Positions 1-6,927 of a stretch of 64,000 nt of DNA are shown here, piece by piece. The DNA lies in NCBI RefSeq assembly GCF_036010485.1, contig NZ_CP108568.1, positions 2,046,001-2,110,000 on the forward strand, written 5' to 3'. The DNA comes from Streptomyces sp. NBC_01198. GTDB taxonomy: Bacteria; Actinomycetota; Actinomycetes; Streptomycetales; Streptomycetaceae. The notes under the pieces were generated by a model. That model did no database searches and was not told the origin of the DNA. It worked only from the letters and a program-made list of their open reading frames with translations. Position 1 is the stretch's first letter. Every line of letters starts with the position of its first letter. A program made the position numbers and the translations under genes.

Positions 1-109
1 CGCCACGCCGCACCGACAGCGCGCACAGCGCGTGGTGCCGCACGGTGAGCACGACCAGGTCGACGGTGACGGCGAAGGGCGGAAAGGCCGACGGGTCGTA
101 GGGCGACAT
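1..109 (-). CDS. NUDIX hydrolase / NrtR-like regulator, N-terminal part (runs off the window)
   Basis: Only the first 36 codons are in the window, starting at the ATG complementary to 107-109. The translation begins MSPYDPSAFPPFAVTVDLVV and goes on to an LTVR..LCALSVRRG stretch. This is the typical opening beta-strand pattern of actinobacterial NUDIX proteins, where a diphosphate-hydrolase-like domain is often joined to a winged helix (NrtR, regulator of NAD metabolism). The NUDIX box itself lies outside the window, so enzyme and regulator cannot be told apart. An imperfect inverted repeat about 10 bp upstream of the start would suit autoregulation. Confidence 0.7.
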   Translation of the reverse strand, partial: MSPYDPSAFPPFAVTVDLVVLTVRHHALCALSVRRG

Positions 110-118
110 GCAACGATC

Positions 119-141
119 TTAGTCGTCTGCCTGACGATAAT
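119..141. promoter_or_regulatory. Imperfect inverted repeat upstream of the NUDIX gene (possible operator)
   Basis: TTAGTCGTC, five bases, then GACGATAAT. The inner five bases of each arm pair perfectly (CGTC/GACG core) and the outer part is degenerate. The site is AT-rich against its surroundings and sits just upstream of the NUDIX start codon. NrtR-family regulators bind palindromes of about this size, so autoregulation is a reasonable inference, not shown. Confidence 0.35.
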
Positions 142-196
142 CAGCAGGATCGACACCTGCTCCGTGATCACTTCCCTCCCTCGAATCGCTCCCACG

Positions 197-832
197 TCAG
201 GCGTCGAGCCGCAGCCCCGATGCCACCCCCTCGGCCGTCGCCGTCCCCAGCCGGCTGACCCGCACCGCGAAGGGCGTCTCGTCGATCGCATCCCGCTCAG
301 CCGCACGGCCCCCACCGGCGCGCACGCCAGCGGACGCAGGGTGACGGACCCGCCAGGGGCGTCCGGCCGCACTCCGGCCAGTGCCGCCAGCAGGTGCACC
401 GAGCCGGCGGCCGCGAGCGCGGCGGGACGGCAGGCCATCGGGTGCGGGCACGGCGGGCGGCCGGCCGCCCGCTGCTCCCCCGCGTATATCTCCGGCAGGC
501 GCAGGCCGAAGGCGGCCGCCGCGTCGAGCACTCCGGTCATCAGCGAGGCCGCAGCCTCCTTCAGACCCGCGGCAGCCAGCCCCGCCACGGCCACGGCGGT
601 CTCGTGGATCCGCACCGCACCACTGCGGTGCCCGAAGGGGTTGAAGCCGGGTACGTCCGTGGACAGCCTCCGCAGGCCCCAGCCGCCGTCCAGGCCCGGC
701 CCGGCCAGCACCTGCCCGAGCAGCGTGCCGGCCCGAGACGGCGAGGGCCGGCGCGGCCACACAGATCAGCGCGTCGTGGACGGCCGGCGGCGAGTCCGCC
801 AGGACCGGGCCGGGGCGCGGTCGCGCCGTCAC
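197..832 (-). pseudogene. Glycogen-debranching-enzyme-type gene with large internal deletion and frameshift
   Basis: The segment starts with a plausible GTG at 832 (GGGAAG upstream) and a family-like N-terminus (PPAVHDALICVAAPALAVSG). Around position 725 it jumps, in another frame, directly into the C-terminus of an amylo-alpha-1,6-glucosidase-type protein: LDGGWGLRRLSTDVPGFNPF, then GHRSGAVRIHETAVAVAGLA, YAGEQRAAGRP and HPMACRPAALAAAGSVHLL. Near 295-305 a second frame change leads to the usual ending PFAVRVSRLG and the stop at 197. Intact relatives are about 650-720 residues, so roughly 450 codons of the catalytic middle are missing while both ends remain. No functional product is expected. 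Confidence 0.75.
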
Positions 833-1045
833 CGCTTCCCGCCTGCCCGCGTGCTGCGCCGCTCCGGAGCGGGCGCGGTGATCACGTCCGCATACGGTCG
901 CGGAGGGTCGGGCTGTCGCGCTGAGTGCTGCACTCCTGAAGAACGGCCGCCCGAGCACCCAGGTCACGGGCCGTCTACGGTTCCTGAACGAATGACATCG
1001 TGCGCGCCGCCCCCGGAGCATCCGGAGCGGCAGAGAAGAGGCAGC

Positions 1046-2356
1046 ATGCCCGCCCACCGCCAGCCAGGCACCCTCGTCACCGACCACCGCGTCCAGGTGC
1101 CGCTCGACCACGCTCAGCCCGACGGCGAGCACATCGAGGTCTTCGCGCGGGAAGTGGCGGCCGCGGGCAAGGACTCCGGCCAACTGCCGTGGCTGCTGTT
1201 CCTGCAAGGTGGCCCCGGCAACCGCGGTCCGCGGCCGCTGGGCAGGGACGGCTGGGTGGACCGCGCGCTGGACGACTACCGCGTGCTCCTGGTCGACCAG
1301 CGCGGCACAGGGCTGTCCACCCCGGCGAACCGCCAGACGCTGCCCGCACGCGGCGACGCGGCGGCGCAGGCCGCGTACCTCTCCCAATTCCGGGCCGATT
1401 CGATCGTGCGGGACTGCGAGGTCCTCCGGCGACGGCTGCTCGGCGATGACAAGCCGTGGAGCGTCCTCGGCCAGAGTTTCGGCGGCTTCTGCGCGGTCAG
1501 CTACCTGTCCTTCGCGCCCGAGGCCCTCAGCGAGGTGCTGATCACCGGCGGCCTGCCGGGCCTGCGGACCACGCCTGAGGACGTCTACCGCGCGGCCTAC
1601 CCCCGGATCCAGCGCAAGAACGTGGCCCACTACACCCGTTACCCCGATGACGTCGAAGCCGTCCGGGACATCACGCGCCTGCTGCGCGACAGCCCGACCC
1701 GGCTTCCGGGCGGCGGTGTGCTCACCCCGCGCGCCTTCCAGGCCCTCGGGCTGATGCTGGGTTCCAGCAACGGTTCGCACACCCTGCACTACCTGGTCGA
1801 GGACGCCTTCGTCACCGGCCCTGCCGGACGCGTGCTGTCCGACTCCTTCCTCTTCGAGGTCCAGGGGCATCTCTCCTTCGCCGCCAGCCCGCTCTACGCG
1901 GTGCTGCACGAGGCGACCTACGGTCAGACATCCGTCTCGGCACGGGGGACCGGGTGGGCCGCGGAGACCGTCCGGGGCGAATTCCCCGCCTTCGACGCGG
2001 ACGCGGCGCTGGACGGCGCGGGACCGGTGCTCTTCACGGGTGAGTCCATCCACCCGTGGATGTTCGAGACCGACCCGTCGCTTGCACCACTGCGTGAGGC
2101 CGCCGAGCTGCTGGCGCAGCGCGAGCAGTGGCCGGACCTCTACGACCCGGATCGGCTGGCGCACAACCAGGTGCCCGTGGCGGCTGCCGTCTACCACGAC
2201 GACATGTACGTCGACACCGCGGATTCGCTGGAGACCGCGCGGGCGATCCGGGGTCTGCGGACGTGGGTCACCGACGAATACGAGCACGACGGCCTCCGGG
2301 TGAGCGGCGGCCGGGTCCTCGACCGGCTGGTCCGGCTGGTCCGCGGCGAACTGTAG
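1046..2356 (+). CDS. Alpha/beta hydrolase, proline iminopeptidase-like (peptidase family S33)
   Basis: A 436-residue protein. The ATG at 1046 is chosen because GAGAAGAGG lies just upstream and the alpha/beta-hydrolase fold begins here; the reading frame stays open far upstream but encodes nothing recognisable. It has the oxyanion-hole motif LQGGPGNRGPRP (residues about 53-64), DQRGTG (84-89) and a nucleophile elbow GQSFGG with Ser144. The size and the large cap region fit prolyl aminopeptidases, which release N-terminal proline from peptides in the cytoplasm. Its 3' end overlaps the 3' end of the convergent DUF4192 gene by 89 bp. Substrate is inferred from family only. Confidence 0.85.
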   Translation: MPAHRQPGTLVTDHRVQVPLDHAQPDGEHIEVFAREVAAAGKDSGQLPWLLFLQGGPGNRGPRPLGRDGWVDRALDDYRVLLVDQRGTGLSTPANRQTLPARGDAAAQAAYLSQFRADSIVRDCEVLRRRLLGDDKPWSVLGQSFGGFCAVSYLSFAPEALSEVLITGGLPGLRTTPEDVYRAAYPRIQRKNVAHYTRYPDDVEAVRDITRLLRDSPTRLPGGGVLTPRAFQALGLMLGSSNGSHTLHYLVEDAFVTGPAGRVLSDSFLFEVQGHLSFAASPLYAVLHEATYGQTSVSARGTGWAAETVRGEFPAFDADAALDGAGPVLFTGESIHPWMFETDPSLAPLREAAELLAQREQWPDLYDPDRLAHNQVPVAAAVYHDDMYVDTADSLETARAIRGLRTWVTDEYEHDGLRVSGGRVLDRLVRLVRGEL

Positions 2357-3527
2357 CCGCCTCCAGGACCCTTCTGCGCCGGGTGCTGCGCAGCGACCGG
2401 CGCACCACGTCGGGGTCCAGCCCCTGGCTGACGGCATGCTGCAGGAGGCGGGCGAAGGTGCAGTGCGGTTCGAGGTCCAGCGCCCTGCTCAGGGCGACGC
2501 GCGCCTCCGCCTCGTCGTCCGAGCACCAGGCCACCCAGCCGGTCAGCGCGAGGAGCGCCGCGGCATGCTCCGCGTACGGCCCCGAGCAGCGCCTGGCCAG
2601 CGCCCGCCACAGCCGGATCGCCGCGGCCGCCGTGGCCGGCTCCGCCCATTCCACGACTCGGTCACGTGCCGCGTGGTCCTGGAGGCCGAGGATCATCTCC
2701 GCGGCTTCGCCGTCGTCGAGGAGGGCGTCGTCCCTTCTGTCCGACCGCACGGGGTCGTTGATCAGCGGTGCGGAGACGAAGGTCTCCAGGGCCCCGCGCA
2801 GCAGCTCGACCGTGCGCTCGGCGACGGAGGCGCTGGCGCTCCTGTCGAGCATGCGCGGCACCAACCGGGCGCAGGCGAGGTCGAGCGCGGTCTCGTGCTC
2901 GCGGTCCCGCTGCTCCAGCGGCCGGAGTCGGGACTCCAGGTCGCGCAGCGAGACCGGCATCCTGATGCCGTGGTAGGCGGAGGTGGCAGCGATCGCGGAT
3001 GCGTGCGGCTCCGCGACCCGCGCACCGCCGTCCGGAGCCTGCCCGGAACTGTCGGACTCCGGCCGGCAGTACGACCACCACCGTCCCCCCGAGACGCACA
3101 GCGCCTCGATCACCGGGACGTCCAACTCGCCGCAGGCGACGCGAAGCTGCTGGGCCAGCGGCCGCAGACGCTCCATCACCGCGCGGGACTCCTCACCCGC
3201 GCGCGGATCCTGGCAGAGGAAGACGACGATCGACGACGGCCGGCTGCCGCGGCGCAGACTCCCGGTCACCAGGCAGTCCGCGAGCTGCCGGGCGAGATCC
3301 GGCCACTCCGCGGGATCCTGCGGGTGCTCGGGCAGACCGACCCGCAGCCTGCCGCCGAAGCGTCCGTGCTCGCCGTGCAGCGCCAGCAGAACCGCCGAGT
3401 CGTCCGGGTGATAGCCCATCAGGAACGGCAGCGCCGCCGCGAGCTCCGCGGGACCGCGCAGGACGACCTCCACCTCGCCCGTCGACGACGATGACTCTCC
3501 GTGGTTGATATGGTTGCTCTGTGTCAT
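2268..3527 (-). CDS. DUF4192 domain-containing protein
   Basis: A 419-residue protein; the ATG at 3527 was chosen over an upstream in-frame codon at 3608 that lies within the DnaA-box repeat. The N-terminal part carries the DUF4192 signature (LRGPAELAAALPFLMGYHPD, then SAVLLAL and a conserved GGRWWSY segment), a family almost confined to actinobacteria with no known function. The C-terminal third is alanine-rich and helical, with a tetratricopeptide-like look (AEARVALSRALDLEPHCTFA). The last 29 codons are antisense to the iminopeptidase gene, and this tail (Arg/Gly/Pro-rich) looks like low-constraint extension. Confidence 0.8.
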   Translation of the reverse strand: MTQSNHINHGESSSSTGEVEVVLRGPAELAAALPFLMGYHPDDSAVLLALHGEHGRFGGRLRVGLPEHPQDPAEWPDLARQLADCLVTGSLRRGSRPSSIVVFLCQDPRAGEESRAVMERLRPLAQQLRVACGELDVPVIEALCVSGGRWWSYCRPESDSSGQAPDGGARVAEPHASAIAATSAYHGIRMPVSLRDLESRLRPLEQRDREHETALDLACARLVPRMLDRSASASVAERTVELLRGALETFVSAPLINDPVRSDRRDDALLDDGEAAEMILGLQDHAARDRVVEWAEPATAAAAIRLWRALARRCSGPYAEHAAALLALTGWVAWCSDDEAEARVALSRALDLEPHCTFARLLQHAVSQGLDPDVVRRSLRSTRRRRVLEAATVRRGPAGPAGRGPGRRSPGGRRARIRR

Positions 3528-3576
3528 GACTTGAGCTTGCCGCAGCGAACACACTTCGCACCAGACCCCCACAAAA

Positions 3577-3611
3577 CCTGTGGATAACTCTGGCTCAGAG
3601 TTATCCACAGG
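3577..3611. repeat. Perfect 16-bp inverted repeat containing two consensus DnaA boxes
   Basis: CCTGTGGATAACTCTG, spacer GCT, CAGAGTTATCCACAGG. Each arm holds a perfect DnaA box (TTATCCACA and its complement TGTGGATAA), pointing away from each other. It lies 50-84 bp upstream of the DUF4192 start codon. It could act as a DnaA-controlled operator or DnaA-titrating site. It is not an origin: only two boxes and no dnaA/dnaN neighbours. Confidence 0.7.
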
Positions 3612-3696
3612 GCAGAGAACCCGTCTTGCGCACTGCCTGCGCGGTCCGGCCGACGCCCGCCAAGGCCCGCCGATGCCCGCCTACGGCGGCTGCCGG

Positions 3697-4275
3697 CTAC
3701 TGGTGGCAGATTCCGGACCTGCGCCAGGGAGGAAGCATCCTCCTGACGGCACCCACCAGCGGCGTCCACCGTCTGCGGAACGTGAGCCGGACCCACGACT
3801 CGCTGCCGGAGATCAGTGCCGCGCAGTTCAGGCACTCCTGAGGCCGGCCCGGCGCGCCGGGCGGGCGGTGGCCGGCCGGGGCCTGCGCCGGGGCGGCACC
3901 CGCCGCCGCGAGATCAGCCCACACCTGCTTGCCGGTGCGGTAGGAGACCACGCCCCACGACCGCGTCAGCCGGTCCACGATCACCAGCCCCCGCCCTCCC
4001 GCCGAGTGCGGACGCAGCACGGGCAGGGCGGTCGAGTCGTCACTGACCACGATCCGCAGCCGCCGCGCGTCGAAGACCAGGGACAGTCCGACCAGACCAC
4101 CGGCATACCGCAGCGCGTTCGTCACCAACTCCGAGACCAGCAGCGCGACCGCCGCGCCATCGGGGCGCCAGCGGGTCGGCCAGGCGAACTCCTCCACCTG
4201 CCCCTGCGCCCACCGGCGCGCCCTGGCCACCTCACCGGGGGCATCGGACACCACACGGAACCGCTCAACCATCAC
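3697..4275 (-). CDS. ATP-binding protein, anti-sigma-factor / RsbW-like HATPase
   Basis: A 192-residue protein; it starts at GTG 4275 or ATG 4272. Residues 1-125 form a HATPase_c_2-type domain as in RsbW/SpoIIAB anti-sigma kinases: N-box-like VALLVSELVTNALRYAGG (about 44-61), a DDS..LPVLRPH region and the ATP-lid element SAGGRGLVIVDRLTRSWGV. These small actinobacterial proteins usually sequester sigma factors or anti-anti-sigma factors by partner switching. No partner gene is adjacent. A GAF-SpoIIE phosphatase of the kind that opposes such kinases is encoded about 4.5 kb downstream of it on the map, but a link is speculative. The C-terminal 60 residues are Pro/Arg-rich and not conserved-looking. 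Confidence 0.8.
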   Translation of the reverse strand: MMVERFRVVSDAPGEVARARRWAQGQVEEFAWPTRWRPDGAAVALLVSELVTNALRYAGGLVGLSLVFDARRLRIVVSDDSTALPVLRPHSAGGRGLVIVDRLTRSWGVVSYRTGKQVWADLAAAGAAPAQAPAGHRPPGAPGRPQECLNCAALISGSESWVRLTFRRRWTPLVGAVRRMLPPWRRSGICHQ

Positions 4276-4450
4276 CGATCATCGCCAGCACACCTTCCAC
4301 CGCGCTTCCTGCGCCGGCGGGATGGCCACCGGGCGGTCGCACCAAGCAGCCTGCCCGCTACGGATCGACTCAGCGCCTCCACTCCGGCGCTGTCCGTCCG
4401 ATGTCCTCGCAAGGGGACCCGGCAGGCGCGAGCGGCCTCGCAGCAGACCC

Positions 4451-4473
4451 CTGGCCCCGTCGGCAGGGGCCAG
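4451..4473. terminator. Short hairpin downstream of the DUF3618 operon
   Basis: CTGGCCCC, seven bases, GGGGCCAG: a perfect 8-bp stem, adjacent to the longer hairpin at 4489-4529. The non-coding stretch 4276-4597 otherwise shows nothing I can interpret. Confidence 0.4.
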
Positions 4474-4488
4474 GGCCGGCACGCGCAA

Positions 4489-4529
4489 CGCGCCCGCGGA
4501 ACCGCCGGAGAGGCGGTTCCGCGGGCGCG
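4489..4529 (-). terminator. Strong hairpin terminator after the DUF3618 gene
   Basis: An 18-bp perfect inverted repeat (CGCGCCCGCGGAACCGCC / GGCGGTTCCGCGGGCGCG) with a five-base loop, about 70 bp beyond the DUF3618 stop. There is no U-tract, as is usual for high-GC actinobacterial terminators. Confidence 0.65.
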
Positions 4530-4597
4530 AACGGGCCACGGGCCGTGCAGGTCACCATCAGGGGCGCAGCGCAGCGCTGTTCAGCGCTGCCGGACCA

Positions 4598-5041
4598 TCA
4601 GCTCCTGTGGCGCCACGCCAGCCAGGCCACCGTGGCCACGCCGGCCGCCACCAGCAGCACGGTCCGGTTCTCCCGCGCCACCCGTGCACCCTGGGCGGTC
4701 TTCTCCTGCAGCGGCTCGGGCGCCTTTCCCTCCCATACGCTGCCGGCCTGGGCGGTCTTGGCACGTAGCTGCTCCGCAGCCACGGCCGCCTTGTCCTTGA
4801 CCTGGTCCGGGATGCTGTCCTGCACCCGGTGGCCGGTCTCGACGACCTTGGTCTTCATCTCCTCGGCCTTGCCCACGGCCTGTTCCTTGACCTCGGCGGT
4901 CTTCGCCTTGGCCCTGGCCTTGACGTCGGCCTTGTCTGCCAACTCCTCCACGGTCCGCCCAAGCTCGGCGCGGGTCTTCTCGACCTGCTCGCGAAGCTCG
5001 TCGGGGCTGGAGGCGGTCTGCTCACCATCCGGCTCGCTCAT
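4598..5041 (-). CDS. DUF3618 domain-containing protein
   Basis: A 147-residue protein. The N-terminus has the DUF3618 signature (LREQVEKTRAELGRTVEELA, about residues 15-34). A long Ala/Lys/Glu-rich amphipathic region follows (KADVKARAKAKTAEVKEQ and beyond), and a single C-terminal membrane helix (TVLLVAAGVATVAWLAW) ends in RHRS. It looks like a coiled-coil stalk anchored by its C-terminus in the membrane, probably envelope-associated and stress-linked as in other actinobacteria. It overlaps the upstream holin-X gene by four bases (ATGA), so the two are translationally coupled. Confidence 0.85.
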   Translation of the reverse strand: MSEPDGEQTASSPDELREQVEKTRAELGRTVEELADKADVKARAKAKTAEVKEQAVGKAEEMKTKVVETGHRVQDSIPDQVKDKAAVAAEQLRAKTAQAGSVWEGKAPEPLQEKTAQGARVARENRTVLLVAAGVATVAWLAWRHRS

Positions 5042-5481
5042 CGGCGCGCACTCCTCTTGATCTCGGCCACGTCTGCCTTCACGTTCTCGATGGTTTCCTC
5101 GGGCGCCGGCGGCGCCGCCTGACTGACCTGCTTCTTCCTGGTCATCGCCAGCGCAGCGGCGACCGCGGCCAGCGCCACGGTGACGATGAGTCCGGCGGCC
5201 CAGACCGGAAGCGGTACGGCCAGGGCGGCGATCACGGTGACGACCAGCGCCTGCAGCATGAGCAGGCTGACCATCCCGGCACCGCCGATCAGGCCGCCCC
5301 CCTTGCCGTACCGCTTGCCCTTCTCCGTCATCTCCGCCTGTGCCAGCCGTAGTTCACCGCGCACGAGCTCGGTCAGCTGCTGTGACGCCCGCTGGACCAG
5401 CTCACCGACCGGTTCGGTCGCGGCAGTTGGCGCATCGCGGTGCTGTCCTGCGGGGTGTGGCTGCGGACTCGACACGTGCAT
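5038..5481 (-). CDS. Phage holin family protein (holin-X / PF07332-type membrane protein)
   Basis: A 147-residue protein. After a Pro/Ala-rich leader comes an amphipathic helix (ELVQRASQQLTELVRGELRL). Two hydrophobic segments follow, around residues 63-90 (GGGLIGGAGMVSLLMLQALV) and 94-113, and then a basic tail. This is the usual plan of actinobacterial 'holin-X' proteins, which despite the name are chromosomal membrane proteins without lysis genes. It is the first gene of a two-gene operon with DUF3618. Function unknown. Confidence 0.85.
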   Translation of the reverse strand: MHVSSPQPHPAGQHRDAPTAATEPVGELVQRASQQLTELVRGELRLAQAEMTEKGKRYGKGGGLIGGAGMVSLLMLQALVVTVIAALAVPLPVWAAGLIVTVALAAVAAALAMTRKKQVSQAAPPAPEETIENVKADVAEIKRSARR

Positions 5482-5643
5482 CGCCTCCTCTGCCGGAGCC
5501 TGGGCTGCCGGCCGCTGATGTGCTTGCGGCTACCCCGAACCGGGCGGTTCAGCCCGATCGGGCGAGCCGGGCCGCCGAGGCGGCCGGAAGAGCGGCTCGG
5601 CCGGGCAATGCGTCGATTCCCGTTCAGCGGTCAGGAGGGGAAC

Positions 5644-5841
5644 ATGACCCATATCAGGATGACCACATACAGCAGCGGCGCGTGGGGCGCCGAGACGTCC
5701 GCCGACCAGCCGCACAAGCACGCACGGGACGGGCGCCCCCGCCATCACGCCGCGGGCTCGTTGCCCATGGGCCACATCATTCTGCTCTCCACGGCGGTCC
5801 TGGTCGTGATCGCCGCCGCGCTGCTCGTGACGCTCGGCTGA
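5644..5841 (+). CDS. Small single-pass membrane protein
   Basis: A 65-residue ORF with a very good ribosome binding site (AGGAGGGG, 5633-5640) before ATG 5644. The first 40 residues are polar and His/Arg-rich (DQPHKHARDGRPRHHAAG). One membrane helix follows (GHIILLSTAVLVVIAAALLV) and the protein ends two residues later. No family recognised. It is divergent from the holin-X/DUF3618 pair, and the ribosome binding site is what makes me accept it as real. Confidence 0.65.
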   Translation: MTHIRMTTYSSGAWGAETSADQPHKHARDGRPRHHAAGSLPMGHIILLSTAVLVVIAAALLVTLG

Positions 5842-6037
5842 CGGCGCCGGAGGGCGCATCGCCGCGGCCGGCTCCAGCTTCCTGCGGACAATGCGGTTCG
5901 GCTCCGCCTCACCGGTAAGGCGCTCCTGAGGGCGAAGCCGCCCGGGAGGTCGCGAAGTTGAGGCCGGTCCGCCGGTCGAGCCCTTCAATCCGGCCGCTCC
6001 CACACCGAAAGGCCAATCGAGCGATGGAGGACGACCC

Positions 6038-6295
6038 ATGATCCCCGACTGGCAACACCGCGCCGCCTGCCGCGACGAGGACCCCGAGCTGTTCTTCCCG
6101 GTCGGCAACTCCGGCCCCGCACTCCTGAAGATCCAGGAGGCCAAGAGCGTCTGCCACCGGTGCCCCGTCATGGACCAGTGCCGCGAATGGGCACTGGAGA
6201 CCGGACAGGACGCAGGAGTCTGGGGCGGGCTCAGCGAGGAGGAGCGCCGCTCGATGAGGCGCCGCGCCCGCCGGGTCAGCGCCCGTCACGAGTAG
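6038..6295 (+). CDS. WhiB-family iron-sulfur transcription regulator
   Basis: An 85-residue protein with the four cluster-binding cysteines Cys11, Cys39, Cys42 and Cys48 (HRCPVMDQC), the turn motif GVWGG and a basic C-terminal DNA-contact segment (RRSMRRRARRVSARHE). WhiB proteins bind a 4Fe-4S cluster, sense NO/O2/redox state and modulate primary sigma factor. By sequence it is closest to the WblE/WhiB1 class as I remember it, but paralogues are hard to tell apart, so no symbol is given. GGAGGACG lies about 10 bp before the ATG. Confidence 0.92.
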   Translation: MIPDWQHRAACRDEDPELFFPVGNSGPALLKIQEAKSVCHRCPVMDQCREWALETGQDAGVWGGLSEEERRSMRRRARRVSARHE

Positions 6296-6426
6296 GACAA
6301 CGCCCCGGCTTCGCCCTGAGGGGTGAAGTGGATGCACCCGGAAGACCGCCGTGCCCGTCACAGGGCTGAGGACGCCCTCGTGACACGGGCCGGGCGGCCC
6401 GGGGCCCCGCGCTCCGGTACGGGCCG

Positions 6427-6819
6427 TCAGATACCCGGCCGGTGGCGGATCGGGTGGTCCTCCGGCACCTCGACCACGCAGATCATGACGCCGTCCGGAT
6501 CGGCGATCCACATCTCGACCAGGCCCCAGGGTTCCTTCTTGGGCGGCCGTGCCACCTCGACGCCTCGCGCGGCGAGCTGTTCGTGCGCCGCCTGCGCGTC
6601 CGCCACCTGCAGCCACAGCTGGAGGCCGGGGGACGGCGGGCTGTCCGAGCGCCCCGAGACCTCCAGGAAGCCGCCGCCCAGGAAGTAGACGGTGCCGCGC
6701 TCGGGTCCGGTGCCGAACTCCCGGTAGACCGCCAGGCCCAGCTGCTCGCCGTAGAAGACCCGGGAGCGCTCGGGGTCGGTGGGCCGGAGCAGGGTCCTGC
6801 TGCTCAGTACATGAACCAT
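6427..6819 (-). CDS. VOC family protein (glyoxalase/bleomycin-resistance fold)
   Basis: A 130-residue protein starting at ATG 6819 (MVHVLSSRTLLRPTDPERSR). It has one VOC module pair: FYGEQLGLAVYREFG in the first half, LQLWLQVADAQAAHEQLAARGVEV in the middle and MWIADPDGVMICVVEV at the end. The last segment keeps the metal-ligand-like position of family enzymes. Such single-domain proteins bind metal or small molecules (dioxygenases, isomerases or drug-binding proteins). The substrate cannot be predicted. Confidence 0.85.
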   Translation of the reverse strand: MVHVLSSRTLLRPTDPERSRVFYGEQLGLAVYREFGTGPERGTVYFLGGGFLEVSGRSDSPPSPGLQLWLQVADAQAAHEQLAARGVEVARPPKKEPWGLVEMWIADPDGVMICVVEVPEDHPIRHRPGI

Positions 6820-6927
6820 CCGGTCATTATCCGCGGGAGTGGGCTGCCCATCCGGGCGTCGGACGCCGGGGAGTTTCGCGCCGCGCACGTCGGCCGGCGT
6901 CCTTGCCCCCCCGCCCGCGACCGACGG

